The notes under the pieces: generated by a model | What the model was told of the DNA's origin: nothing | Seen by the model: only the letters and a program-made list of their open reading frames with translations | The model's database searches: none | Translations under genes and position numbers: made by a program | Shown: positions 25,013 through 35,600 of the stretch, piece after piece | Numbering within the stretch: the stretch's first letter is position 1 | Layout of the letters: the number at the start of each line of letters is the position of its first letter | Assembly: GCA_009691765.1 (NCBI GenBank) | Contig: SIAO01000011.1 | Span: 1 to 64,000, forward strand | Source of the DNA: Planctomycetota bacterium | GTDB taxonomy: Bacteria; Planctomycetota; GCA-002687715 | Length of the DNA stretch: 64,000 bases | Direction of reading: 5' to 3'

Positions 25013-28000
25013 GCAGCCACCCATTACTCGCAAATAAGGTCTGACACACAGCAGCCCAAGAGGCTGCCGCATCGAGCCCAGCGGTTTTCGTCTGCACCAA
25101 GAGTTGACGCAACGGGATCAATTGCTCGGGCTCGGGAATGCGCAACATGAAGCGCGTCCACACGCGTTGGAGGCGTTCGTCCTCAGTACCGCTCTCAGCC
25201 GCCAGCGTGCGTCCCAAGTGCGCACAGGCATCGCGCACCAACGCACTATTCATGAAGAAGAGTACTTGCTGCGGTTGCACCGATTGGCCGCGTCGCTCCA
25301 TGGGGCCGCTGGCATCCACGTAATCGAACACAGTGAACACTTCGTACATCGCGTTGCGCACCACTGGCAACCAAAGCGAACGGCGCGGTGTGTCATATTT
25401 GGCGAGATTCACAGACTGATCGCTCGTCACGATTTGACCGTTGCCAACCTTGAAGGGCGCACCAAATGGCGTGAGGTCGAGTGTGCCGACAACGGCCAGT
25501 ACACCGTCGCGCACTTCTTCTGCGCGCAATCTGCGTCGCCAGCCTCGCGCAAAAGTGCGGTTCTCGGGATCGGTTTCGGTTTGCCCTGGCACGGACGCGC
25601 TGCTGCGCTGCCATGCTTCGCTCAGCAGAAGGTTGCGCACCATGGATTTCACAGACCAATCACCGCGCACCAATTCCCCTGCGCTCCAATCCAGAACATC
25701 AGGCATTGCCGGCGTATCGCCACGAATGCCGAAGTCCGATGGCGTGCGCACCAGTCCTTCGCCGAACAACCACAGCCACAACCGATTTGCCATCACGCGT
25801 GCGGTCAGAGGATGTTGCGGGTCTGTCATCCAGTGCGCGAGCTCGAGTCGCCCAGACGCGCCTTCAGGCACGACGAGTGCGGGCACTGTTCCGCTCATGC
25901 TCAGAGGCGTTCCTGCCGGCACAGGTTCGCCAACCGGAGCAAGATGATCGCCGCGTGGCATCACCTGAAGTCGTTTCAAAGGCGCCGCTTCAACCGCAAG
26001 GCCATGCGACAACGGCGGCGGTGCGGTGCGTTTCAGTTCTGCGACTTGAGCCTTCGCGCTGTCGTGCGCGGCCACTTGCTCTGCACTCCACAGCGCGCGG
26101 AGTTCTTCCGCGCGTAGCCAGAACAGGCCTTCTGCACCAGCAACCAAAGCCAGTGCAGCCCCGCGCGCCGCCTTCGGTTCGAAATCGGCTGGCTTGGCTT
26201 GCTGCAACGCCGCCAAACACAGTGCTTGAAGCCGTCCAGCCAATTCGCGCCGATCACGCAGCGGTGGCCCTTCGAGCACCACCGCCAACTCTTGCATGGG
26301 ACCGCGGCCTTTTGAGCGTTCGCGGGTGTGTTGCATCGCGGAAGCCACCGCAGTTTCATCTGCATCCGCAGCGAGCGCTGCAAAGTCGTGCCACACAGCG
26401 AAGCGCGGATCGTCAGTGCGTCGCGCTGCTTCGAGTGCATCCACCGCAGCTCGCAAAACCACAGGATCCAACCCACTTGGCGTGAGTGACGCAAACGGTG
26501 CGGCATCGCCATCAACCGGTACGAGGCGCAGTTTGTCGACATGCGGCCAGTACGAATCGCTTTCAAAACGCAGACGATGTCGCCCCGGCGATAGATCGAC
26601 TCGCGCGATTTCCTCCCAGCGTTGCCCCGCGACCTGCCAAGTGCCGGTGACTTTGCCGAGCGCTTTATTGCACAAGACCGCGCCGTCCAACAGCACTCGC
26701 ACCGGGCGTGATTCTTCTGCCGCGTAACGCAGTAAGAGAGCATGACGACCAGAGCGCTCGAATTCGTACTCCGCGAATTGTTGCGTTCCTGCCGCGACCG
26801 TGTGGATAACTGTGGAGCGCTTGTCGCCCCACTGGTGATCGTTAAGCCCGAGGTTGCTTGAAGCGAAGTCCTCAGCCTCGACACTCAGCACGCTGCGAGA
26901 GGCGTTGTCGGCAGCAAGAAGATAGTCTGCGAAATGTGTCGCCAAAGATTGGCGCGCTGTTTGCTCCGCGTTGTCGGCAACTTGCTCCTGCGTCTTCACT
27001 GCCGCGTTGAGTTTTTCGGTGTGCGCTTGCCGCTCCGCGATCTCAGCGCCGAGGCCTAATGGTCGTTCCATCCAGCGCGATACGAAGTTGGTGTGCTGAA
27101 AGGTGCGTGTGCTCGCAAACATCCCAGCCAAAGCGTAGTAGTCCCGAGTGGGCAGCGGATCGAACTTGTGATCGTGGCAGCGTGCGCAAGAAGTCCCAAC
27201 ACCCAGCGTGCTGCGAAAGAGCACATCCATTTGCTCGTCCACGACGTCGAGCAACATCTTGTCTTTGTCTTGCTCCGCCAACATCTTTGGACCCAAGACG
27301 AGGAACCCTGTCGCGAGCAGCCGCTCCGCAGTAGCAGCAGAATCACCGTCCTCAGGGAGCAAGTCGCCAGCCACCTGCTCGGTGATGAACTGGTTGTAGG
27401 GCATGTCAGCATTGAAGGCACGCACCACCCAATCGCGATAACGCCACGCTTCCGCCATGGCGTGGTTTTCGTCAGCACCATTGCTGTCGGCATAGCGCGC
27501 GATGTCCAACCAGTAACGTGCCATGTGCTCGCCGTAGCGCGGTGAAGCCAAGAGTCGATCAACAACTTTGGCGAAAGCGTTGATGCTCGTGTCTGCAAGA
27601 AACGCGCTGAGCTCCTCTGGAGTCGGTGGCAACCCGTGAAGAGTGAGCGTGACACGCCGCAGCAGCGTCTCCTTGTCCGCGCGCGGCGAAACGGGCACAT
27701 GCTGCGCACCTTGATGCGCTGCAAGCAACCGATCCAGTTCATGCCCCAGTCCGGCGGGCACAATGACAGACGGCGGTGTTTGGAAGGCCCAGTGCTTCAC
27801 CGAGGCAGCAGCAGCATCAAGCACTGCCTGTTGCGTCGGCAACACAGCGCCATGCAGAATCCAATCACGCACACGCGCCACTTCTGAAGCTGGCAAGCGC
27901 TCCTTCGGCGGCATCCGGATCTCGCCCTCGTGGCCCAGCACCTCCACGATGAGACTTTCATCAGGACGGCCAGCAACAAAAAGAGGCCCAGTGCTTCCAC

Positions 28001-28202
28001 CCTTGCGCAACCCTTCAACGCTATCCAGCAGCAATCCGCCCTTGGACTTCCCCGACTTCTCGCTGTGGCAGCCATAACAACTGCGGGCCAGCAGCGGCCG
28101 CACATGGCGCTCGAACTCGTCACTTCCCAAGGCGTCCGATTGCGTCACCGCCTGTGCCATCATTGGCAACGCAAAAACGAAAAGAACGAGGCTGCTGCGC
28201 AT
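25002..28202 (-). CDS. PSD1 cytochrome-c/DUF1549/DUF1553 protein
   Basis: A 1066-residue exported protein. A signal peptide (1-18) is followed by a planctomycete-type cytochrome c domain with CYGCH (C42, C45, H46) and MPPKERLP. Next is DUF1549 (LLRRVTLTLHGLPPTPEE, WLDIARYADSNG, CARCHDHKFDP). The middle contains a jelly-roll-like sugar-binding insert (YEFERSGRHALLLRYAAEE, RHRLRFES). DUF1553 follows (ANRLWLWLFGEGLVRTPSDFG, RGDWSVKSM). The family is abundant in planctomycetes and thought to act with DUF1501 proteins at the cell surface. ATG 28202 was chosen for the signal peptide; an upstream ATG at 28229 is possible. Confidence 0.93.
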   Translation of the reverse strand: MRSSLVLFVFALPMMAQAVTQSDALGSDEFERHVRPLLARSCYGCHSEKSGKSKGGLLLDSVEGLRKGGSTGPLFVAGRPDESLIVEVLGHEGEIRMPPKERLPASEVARVRDWILHGAVLPTQQAVLDAAAASVKHWAFQTPPSVIVPAGLGHELDRLLAAHQGAQHVPVSPRADKETLLRRVTLTLHGLPPTPEELSAFLADTSINAFAKVVDRLLASPRYGEHMARYWLDIARYADSNGADENHAMAEAWRYRDWVVRAFNADMPYNQFITEQVAGDLLPEDGDSAATAERLLATGFLVLGPKMLAEQDKDKMLLDVVDEQMDVLFRSTLGVGTSCARCHDHKFDPLPTRDYYALAGMFASTRTFQHTNFVSRWMERPLGLGAEIAERQAHTEKLNAAVKTQEQVADNAEQTARQSLATHFADYLLAADNASRSVLSVEAEDFASSNLGLNDHQWGDKRSTVIHTVAAGTQQFAEYEFERSGRHALLLRYAAEESRPVRVLLDGAVLCNKALGKVTGTWQVAGQRWEEIARVDLSPGRHRLRFESDSYWPHVDKLRLVPVDGDAAPFASLTPSGLDPVVLRAAVDALEAARRTDDPRFAVWHDFAALAADADETAVASAMQHTRERSKGRGPMQELAVVLEGPPLRDRRELAGRLQALCLAALQQAKPADFEPKAARGAALALVAGAEGLFWLRAEELRALWSAEQVAAHDSAKAQVAELKRTAPPPLSHGLAVEAAPLKRLQVMPRGDHLAPVGEPVPAGTPLSMSGTVPALVVPEGASGRLELAHWMTDPQHPLTARVMANRLWLWLFGEGLVRTPSDFGIRGDTPAMPDVLDWSAGELVRGDWSVKSMVRNLLLSEAWQRSSASVPGQTETDPENRTFARGWRRRLRAEEVRDGVLAVVGTLDLTPFGAPFKVGNGQIVTSDQSVNLAKYDTPRRSLWLPVVRNAMYEVFTVFDYVDASGPMERRGQSVQPQQVLFFMNSALVRDACAHLGRTLAAESGTEDERLQRVWTRFMLRIPEPEQLIPLRQLLVQTKTAGLDAAASWAAVCQTLFASNGWLHVD

Positions 28203-28274
28203 CGCCAATGAGTTTAGTCCATGCCCCACCCCGATGGGTAGCGAGTCCCCGGGGAAACATTGAGCACCGCGCTC

Positions 28275-29126
28275 TCAGTCTCTTGGCACTACCCCCGCCT
28301 CACGCAAGCAGGTGGCGGCGGCAATCATGGCGCTGGGCGTGGTGGGATTGGCCAGTTCTCGGAGCAATCCGTGTTCGAGGGAGAACAGACTGAGGAGGTC
28401 GAGCGCGTTGTGGTGCATGACGGCGGCCATGCGGTGAGGCTGGCCACGCTGCAAGGCAAACCACTCGCGAGGGCACTCGGCACCGGGCAAGTCGTCCACG
28501 CGCTGGAAGCCGAGAAATTGGGACTCGAGAGTTTTGAGGCGGCAATCGGAATAGCGCCCTTTCAAGAAGCGCCGCGCCACGGGCGCCAAGTCGTCGTGCG
28601 GAAACACTGGCAAGCTGCGACTGAAACCCGCGAGCGACAGACGGTCTTTGGTGCGCGGCACATCGAAACCCCGACCACAGAAGCTGAGCATGGCGCCGTA
28701 CCTGTGAAGTTCCTGTTGCACCGCATGCAGCATGGCTGCTTCTTCCAATGGCGAGCGCATGAGGAACTGGCGCACGCACACGACTGCGCCGTCCCAAGCA
28801 GCAAACCCCATAAGAAACACGTGCACTCCGGCGCCAGAATTGAGACTGGTGGTTTCGGTGTCAAAGGCAACTCGCGCGCCAGAGCGTGGCGGACGACGAT
28901 GCAGCACCGAGCGCTCAGCCTCAGACGCTTCGCAGTTCGGCAACAACGCAACACCCTCTGTGCCTGGTGCGACGCGCCATTCGCGAAACCAACATGGGCC
29001 ATGAGGGGTTTCGATTTCGTGTCCAGGCAAATCTGAAATGCCAACATCACTCCGCAACACCGGCGCACTCGGAGCATGCAACACACCCAGCCTTCGCAGC
29101 CGTGCTTGCAACGACGAAGGCATCAT
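28275..29126 (-). CDS. mrfB: MrfB/YprB-type RNase H-fold exonuclease
   Basis: A 283-residue predicted 3'-5' exonuclease of the YprB family. The DEDD-type motifs are FDTET (D89, E91), GFDVPRTKDRL (D155) and HHNALDLLSL. It is the partner of the helicase gene just upstream, as in Bacillus subtilis, where MrfA and MrfB repair mitomycin C damage. The ATG overlaps the helicase stop (ATGA). The Bacillus protein also carries TPR repeats; these are not evident here. Confidence 0.85.
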   Translation of the reverse strand: MMPSSLQARLRRLGVLHAPSAPVLRSDVGISDLPGHEIETPHGPCWFREWRVAPGTEGVALLPNCEASEAERSVLHRRPPRSGARVAFDTETTSLNSGAGVHVFLMGFAAWDGAVVCVRQFLMRSPLEEAAMLHAVQQELHRYGAMLSFCGRGFDVPRTKDRLSLAGFSRSLPVFPHDDLAPVARRFLKGRYSDCRLKTLESQFLGFQRVDDLPGAECPREWFALQRGQPHRMAAVMHHNALDLLSLFSLEHGLLRELANPTTPSAMIAAATCLREAGVVPRD

Positions 29127-31567
29127 GCGCAAACCTCTCGCGCCACAGGATCAGGCGCAATGGCCCGCGCCGCATCAACATGCTGCAACGCCAATTCAAG
29201 AAGCTCGCGCACAGCGCGCTTGGCATCGGGGCCACGAGCCAGCCCCACTCCGATGCACGCTGGACAGCCATGCAAACAAGGGCAAGCGCTGATCACGCGC
29301 TGCGCACAACGCAAGAGACCATCGCGCTTTGCGTAGAGCTGCTCCGCCAAACCGATGCCGCCAGGAACGGTGTCGAGCAGCAACACCACAGGCCCCAAGA
29401 AATGCGCGTGATAACCAAGCCCCAGACCACGCACTTCAGAACGCCCCTGCTGACACAGGGCCGGCACTACCGCACGAAGTAACGCAGCTGTGCCTTCCAA
29501 GGTGCCGGCCCGCGCCGTGTCGTCCAAGCGCAAACGCGCTACAGCCGTCGGCCCGAGCGCCAACCAACACGCGGTGGTGTCCATTTCTTCCGGCGGCAAG
29601 TCGATGGGCCCAGTCTCCAAGTTCTCGTTGGTGTAGAAACGCACGCGTTTCCACAAACTCGCAATGCGCGTGACATGCACATCGCCACTTCCAAACGCAA
29701 CGTGCTTCCGCGTCTCTATGACATCTTCCGAGAGCACCTGCACTTCAGTTTTCGTTTCGGCGTCTGTCCAATAATCCACCTTCACGCGCTCCGCGTGAGC
29801 CCGCCGTCCCTCCCAATCCAATTTCGTAATGACAAACTGCGCGCCTTGATGCTGATAGATGGCCTGAGGATGCAATGTCGTCATCACCGAAGATCGGTCC
29901 ACATGACCGAGGCTGCGGCCTGACGGCATCTCCACAACAAGAAAAGTATCGTTATCGCCGCGATCCAAACTGACATCTTCCGCGGGATACGCCTCGTCCA
30001 TCCAGTAAGTGCGCCCAGCCTTGCTGAGCAAAGGCCCACCGGGAGTGCAGAGCGCCTCCAACACCTCCGCTGTGTGGGGAAACTTTCCGAAGTTCTCTCC
30101 GGCCGTGAAGGGGAGCTCGAAGGCTGCGCACTTCAGGTGATTGGTCGCGATCACCAAGTTGTCTGGGTTGGTGACCGCCGCCGGACCCGCCAAATGCGCG
30201 AACAAATGCTCTGGCGCCTGCAACACGTATTGGTCCAACGGTAAAGACGACGCCACCATCACTGTCACGGAAGGCCCGAGTCGGCGCCCGGCACGGCCAC
30301 TTTGCTGGTGGTAACTGGCCACCGACCCCGGATACCCCGCCATCACGACGGCATCGAGGGACCCAATATCGACACCCAATTCGAGCGCGTTTGTAGCCGC
30401 CACCAACGCGATCTTCCCTTCGCGCAAACCGTGTTCGATGCTGCGCCGCAAGTCCGGCAAATAGCCACCGCGGTAACCCACCACACGATCCGGGTTGATC
30501 TGCAAGTCCGCCGCAGCATCTTTCAAATACTTCGTGAGCACTTCGACACGTGAGCGAGATCGTCCAAAGACCACGCCGGGCACTCCAAGGCGCAACAACT
30601 CACGCGCCACATTGCGTGCTTCATCCAGCGCTCTCGCCCGCAAACCCAATGGCACGTTCACCACCGGCGGATTCAAGAGCACATGGTGTCGTTCGCCGCG
30701 CGGCGCGCCGCTGCGATCCACCAAATGCACGGGCTGTTCCACCAAGCGCTCACAATGTTCGCGTGCGTTGGCGATGGTCGCTGAACAAAAAACAAACACA
30801 GGTGCCGCACCGTAATGCCGCGCGATGCGTTGCAACCGACGCAACACATTGGCCATGCTGGCGCCAAACACACCTTGGTAATGGTGCACTTCGTCCACCA
30901 CGATGAAACGCAACCGCCGAAAAAAGTCTGCCCAGCGCGGGTGATTCGGGAGAATCGCAACATGTAGCATCGAAGGATTGGTGATGATGATGTCTGCGGA
31001 TTCGCGCACGCGCCTGCGCACATCCGGTGGCGTGTCTCCGTCGTAGGTCCATGCCCCCACTGGCGCAATGCCAGCCGCACGCAAGCGTTCGGGATCGAGC
31101 AAGTGCTGCAACTTCTCACCAGGACCGGATTCTCCAGTTGCGCGCAACGTGTCATTCAGCGCGCTGGCCTGATCTTGTGACAACGCCTTGGTTGGAAACA
31201 GATACAGCGCCGAGGGACGCGTCCTCGCGGGAACGACATGCCCCGTGCCGGACAAACCCAGCGAGCGGCTCTCTGAGGCAGCGAGCATCGCTGAGAGAAT
31301 CGGCAGGTTGTAGCAGTGGCTTTTTCCGCTCGCTGTGGGCGTCGCCACCACGGTATTGCGCCCTGCAAGAATCGACTCGAAAGCCTCACGTTGGTGGCTG
31401 TAAAGCTGCATCACACCGCGCTGCCGCAGACTCTGCACGAGAAACGTATGGAGCGCGTCGGGAAAGTCTGCACTGCAGCCTTCCACAGCGGGATCGACAT
31501 GCCAATGCGCGATGCGACTCGCGAAACCACGGTCTGTTCTGAGTTGTTGAAGAAAGCGCTCCACCAT
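29123..31567 (-). CDS. mrfA: MrfA/YprA-type DEAD/DEAH helicase with DUF1998
   Basis: An 814-residue superfamily II helicase. It shows YSHQ, TPTASGKS (76-83), DEVH (225-228), FCSAT and QQSGRAGRR. The C-terminal DUF1998 domain has a Cys cluster (C762, C764, C768, C771), matching the zinc-binding MrfA/YprA family. In B. subtilis this helicase and MrfB act in an excision pathway for mitomycin-type lesions. Gene order and the ATGA overlap support the same partnership here. Confidence 0.9.
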   Translation of the reverse strand: MVERFLQQLRTDRGFASRIAHWHVDPAVEGCSADFPDALHTFLVQSLRQRGVMQLYSHQREAFESILAGRNTVVATPTASGKSHCYNLPILSAMLAASESRSLGLSGTGHVVPARTRPSALYLFPTKALSQDQASALNDTLRATGESGPGEKLQHLLDPERLRAAGIAPVGAWTYDGDTPPDVRRRVRESADIIITNPSMLHVAILPNHPRWADFFRRLRFIVVDEVHHYQGVFGASMANVLRRLQRIARHYGAAPVFVFCSATIANAREHCERLVEQPVHLVDRSGAPRGERHHVLLNPPVVNVPLGLRARALDEARNVARELLRLGVPGVVFGRSRSRVEVLTKYLKDAAADLQINPDRVVGYRGGYLPDLRRSIEHGLREGKIALVAATNALELGVDIGSLDAVVMAGYPGSVASYHQQSGRAGRRLGPSVTVMVASSLPLDQYVLQAPEHLFAHLAGPAAVTNPDNLVIATNHLKCAAFELPFTAGENFGKFPHTAEVLEALCTPGGPLLSKAGRTYWMDEAYPAEDVSLDRGDNDTFLVVEMPSGRSLGHVDRSSVMTTLHPQAIYQHQGAQFVITKLDWEGRRAHAERVKVDYWTDAETKTEVQVLSEDVIETRKHVAFGSGDVHVTRIASLWKRVRFYTNENLETGPIDLPPEEMDTTACWLALGPTAVARLRLDDTARAGTLEGTAALLRAVVPALCQQGRSEVRGLGLGYHAHFLGPVVLLLDTVPGGIGLAEQLYAKRDGLLRCAQRVISACPCLHGCPACIGVGLARGPDAKRAVRELLELALQHVDAARAIAPDPVAREVCA

Positions 31568-31694
31568 GCGTGTGAGGAGCCTTGCCCCGCTGCGGAGGCC
31601 TCCCCGCGGTGCGTCCTACCATTCAGGGGGGACAGCGCGGCGAGCGCTGCGATTCTCATGACACTGCGGGTGCGAGCATGGAAACCCAGCGCAC

Positions 31695-32627
31695 TCACCA
31701 ACCATGAACAGGTCCGTCAGCCTTTGCAAGCAGGGCGAACGCTCCGGGCAGCGCATCTGTCACATGGGCACCAAGCGCATCAGCGAGTAGTGGCTCAAGC
31801 CAAGGGCGCAACGCCAAAGCCACGCTGCCGCTCGTCGCCACGCAAGGTTCGCGCGCAGCATCAATATTGATCCCGCAACGCTCAACACATGCCGCCGCGA
31901 GCCGCGCGAGGTCCTCTGCAGCTCCAACACACAGAAGCCTCGCTAGGTCGTCATGTGCCGCCGCCTCAACGATCAGCGGCGCGAGATCGCACGCTCGAAA
32001 CGAGCTCTCGCGCAAATGACGCTCCCACGTGCGCGGAGACTCAGGCACATGACCACGCAGCCACTCCGGCAGCGCCTCTCCCGCGTCCCACTGCTCGGCC
32101 ACCACGCGCAGCGCTGCCATGCCCAGCGCATGTCCGCTGCCTTCATCTCCAACGCTCGGCCCGAGCCCGCCACAGCGATGGTCGCCAAGTGGTCCTCGAC
32201 CCCAAGCGGCACTTCCTGTACCTGCCGCGAGCAGCACACCGTGACCCGCTGCAAAGGCGGCTGCTCGCGCAAGTTCACCGTCATCAATCAGCACCCGGAT
32301 CCGAGCCTCTGGCCACTCTCGAAGCGCGGCGCGCAGCACTTCTCCAGCGGCAGGATGGCTCCGCCCCGCCAATCCAACAGCAATTCCTGCAAATCCGTGA
32401 TCAAAGACCCTTAAAGCCGCTGCAGGCGTTGCCGAAGCAAGGTCATGCAGTGCTTCTTGCACGCCAAGCTGAATCGCAGAGACCGCTGCCTCTACGCCAA
32501 CGCGGTGCGGATTCGACGCACTCGCGTTACCACGAGCCAACACGCTCCCTTGCGCATCAAAAATGCCTGTGCGCGTGCCACTTCCACCACCGTCGACGCC
32601 CAGCCAAGTTTGAAGATCTGCCATCAT
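31695..32627 (-). CDS. BadF/BadG-family sugar kinase-like ATPase (N-acetylglucosamine kinase type)
   Basis: A 310-residue ASKHA-fold protein. GVDGGGSGTRTGIFD near the start is the phosphate-1 loop. AAGTGSAAWGRG and GPSVGDEGSGHALG are the second phosphate loop and adenosine region. This pattern fits bacterial N-acetylglucosamine kinases in the BadF/BadG/BcrA/BcrD family. The sugar (GlcNAc, MurNAc or GlcN) cannot be told from sequence. Two adjacent ATGs exist, and the upstream one is used. Its start lies only 38 bases from the divergent TPR lipoprotein gene. Confidence 0.82.
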   Translation of the reverse strand: MMADLQTWLGVDGGGSGTRTGIFDAQGSVLARGNASASNPHRVGVEAAVSAIQLGVQEALHDLASATPAAALRVFDHGFAGIAVGLAGRSHPAAGEVLRAALREWPEARIRVLIDDGELARAAAFAAGHGVLLAAGTGSAAWGRGPLGDHRCGGLGPSVGDEGSGHALGMAALRVVAEQWDAGEALPEWLRGHVPESPRTWERHLRESSFRACDLAPLIVEAAAHDDLARLLCVGAAEDLARLAAACVERCGINIDAAREPCVATSGSVALALRPWLEPLLADALGAHVTDALPGAFALLAKADGPVHGW

Positions 32628-32665
32628 TGTGCAGTAGTATGCCGACAACACAGTACGGATTCAGT

Positions 32666-35600
32666 ATGCCCAACCGCAACCTCTACAGCCTCGCACTTTT
32701 GTGCCTGATCTTGACCGCTTGCGGCGGTGATTACGCCAAAGAAGGGCACGAGGCATTCGCTCGCGGCGAATTTAAGGTCGCCGAACGCATGTTGTCGGTA
32801 GCCGTGCGCGATGGCAATGCTCCCGCCGCTAGCCGCTTCATGTGGGGAGCGTCGCTCGCACGCCTCAAACGCGTCGGCGAAGCCAGTGCCGTGCTCGAAC
32901 CCCTCATGTCAGACGAGCAATACGGCCCACGCGCAACGCTGCTGTGCGTTGAAGCTGCTGTCAACGATGCGCGGCTTGACGATGTGCGTCGCATGGTTGC
33001 CGCGGCAGCCACACGCTGGCCGAACCATCCATGCACCACAATGGCTTCGTTCCGCCTAACCGAAGCAGACTATTCAGGTGCGCGGCGTCAGTTCGAGTCC
33101 ATGCTTATGCGCTACGGCGGCGCGCCTTCCGTAACAAAGCAAGAGGGACGCATTTCACGCCTCCTATTCGCGAAGGAGACGACTCCAACCGAAATCAGTC
33201 TGCTGCAAGCTATCGCTCTGGAATGCGCGCTGACTGAAGCCAGTGTCATCATGCCGTCGCTCGAAGCAGCACGCACCGCCGCAGCGCGTATGGAAGCCAG
33301 CGCTACGGCAGCCGCAACGGCCGATCCGGCAGCGTTTGAAGCCATCGTTCGCCTCATCGAATCTGCAAAGCACCGTGTGGAACCAGATCTCGTGCTGCAA
33401 CAAGCTGTGAGAATTCTGCACCTGAAACCAGCGGAAGTGAGTGCCGAAGAGCGGCGCGGATTTCTCGAAGCAAGACGCTTAGAGGCTGCAGGCCATGTCA
33501 CGCAGGCCTTCGAAACTGCAAGGCGCATTCCTGAAGCCGTGGTTGCGCTGGAGGCCGCTGCACCCTGCTTCGCCAACCCGCTCATCCTCGACGAAAAACT
33601 CGCGCGGCTCTACTACATCGCTGGTGATGTTGAAAAGCTTGATGTCATTGCACAACGCTGGTTGAAGGCCGACGGCCGCAACTTGCTCGCCTCCTTCTAT
33701 CGCGGGTATGTGCTTTTCCGCCTCGCGCGTTACGAGGAGGCCGCCAACTATCTCGAGCGCGCCCGCGGACTGAACTCCACGACGCAGGCTTTCAATCTGA
33801 TGGCTGCCATCAATTTCGCCAAACTCGGAAATCACGCTCGAGCTGCACCGCTATTCGCCATGTCTGCTGAAAACGGTCCACTGGATGCCGAGTCCATTGT
33901 GGGCTGGGCCGACACCATGCAAGCGCTTGGCGATAGCACTCGTGCGCGCGCACTTTTGCGCGACGGCATGAAAGTGCGCTTCCCGAATCCGCTTTCGGAG
34001 GAGCACAAGAAACTGCAGGACACCCTGCTGCGCTATTACAAAAACGCCGGTCACGCCATCGACAATCTCGAAGAGGCACGCACGCTGCATCGCGAAGACC
34101 GCGGCAACGCTTACATCACTTTGCGTCTGGCTCAGCTCGAACTCGATGGCGGCGATGAACGCACCGCGTTGCAACTCTGCCGCGACGTTCAAGATGACCA
34201 CCCGACCTTGGCTGATGGCTGGCGGCTTGGTGCTGAAACCGCGCTGCTCATGAAAGACAATGCATCAACCGCTCTGATGCTCGAGCGCCTCAATCGTCTG
34301 TTGCCCAATGATGCCTCCGTCGCTTGGCTACAAGCTCGTGCAGCCTTGGCTCAGAAAAACACAGGGCGTGCACGCCATTACGCAGGGATAGCGCTGGAAC
34401 GCGACCCAACCACGCTCGGACCAGCCTTGGTGCTTGTGCAAGCCTCGCTCGAAGACAAAAGGCCACGAGAAGCGCTTGAGATTGGCGAAGAGCTCCTCAA
34501 ACGCGCGGGCGAAAGCGCGGGACTGCTCACCCTTGTCGGGAACGCAGCGCAACAACTGCGTCTCAATGACAAGGCGGTCGATTTCTTGATGCGTGCTGAA
34601 AAGGCCGGCGCTAACGACAGCGATTTCACTTTGCTGCTGGTGCGTGCCCTTGTGCGCAGTGGACGCAACGCTGTTGCAATACCGCATGCCATGCGGCTCA
34701 CGACTGACAAGAACTGCCCGCCCTTTTCACGGATGGCACTCGCCGAGATCTTGATTGAAGCTGGAGCGGCGCTCGAAGCCGCAACGCTTGCGAAGGACAC
34801 CTTGCCGACGCTTCCGAAGGGTCCTGAGCTCATCGCGGGCTTGGCCATCGCCGCACGCTGCCACATAGCTGCTGGGCACTGGCTGGATGCATGCACGGCA
34901 CTCGTAGGTTTACGGCGTGCGAGCGACCATAGCGCTGCAGCAACGCTGTTTATTCCGGCTGCGTTGAAACAAAGGGCCTATGCCGAAGCTGCGCACTGCG
35001 CTGAGATTGCTTTAGAAGAAAAGGCCCTCAGCCAAGAAGTGATCAGCGACGCTTTGCGCGCGCTCATGCTGACAGAGAATTGGGTTTCAGCGCGGCGTGT
35101 GGCAGAACTTTGCGCCAAAAAGAACCCCGCCTATCAACTCCCAGATCTCGTGCTGAGAGCGCGATTGCTCTCCCACGATGGGCAACACGACCAATCTGCA
35201 AAGTTGTTGGAGCTCGCCTTTGTTAACGGCAATGCTGCAGTCAAGCGCGACGCGGTTGAGGCTCTTGCTGATTCCTCCATCGCAAACGACGGCGATGCAG
35301 CCGTCGCGGCACAGCTCGTTCAGTGGTTGAGAGATGCTCCCGACTCAGTGCACTTGCGGGAACAGGGCGCAAGAACCGCATTGCGAGCGCGCAATTACGA
35401 TGAAGCAGCGGCGCTACTCGCAGAAGCAGCCAAACTGTCGAAGAACCGTGACGACATTGTGCGCCTTCAGGCGCGCGTCGAGCTGCTACGGCAGCGCCCT
35501 CGTGAAGCTGCGGCCCTACTCGCTCCCCTTGGCCATGAGCGCTCTCGCACCCTTGCTGCGTTGGCATTGGCGTTGGCCGAAAGCCCAACCTTGAAGGGCA

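Noticed and set aside
31568..31694. Palindrome GGAGGCCTCC between mrfA and the BadF-type gene
   Set aside because: Too short a palindrome in GC-rich DNA to call a terminator or operator; no T-tract.
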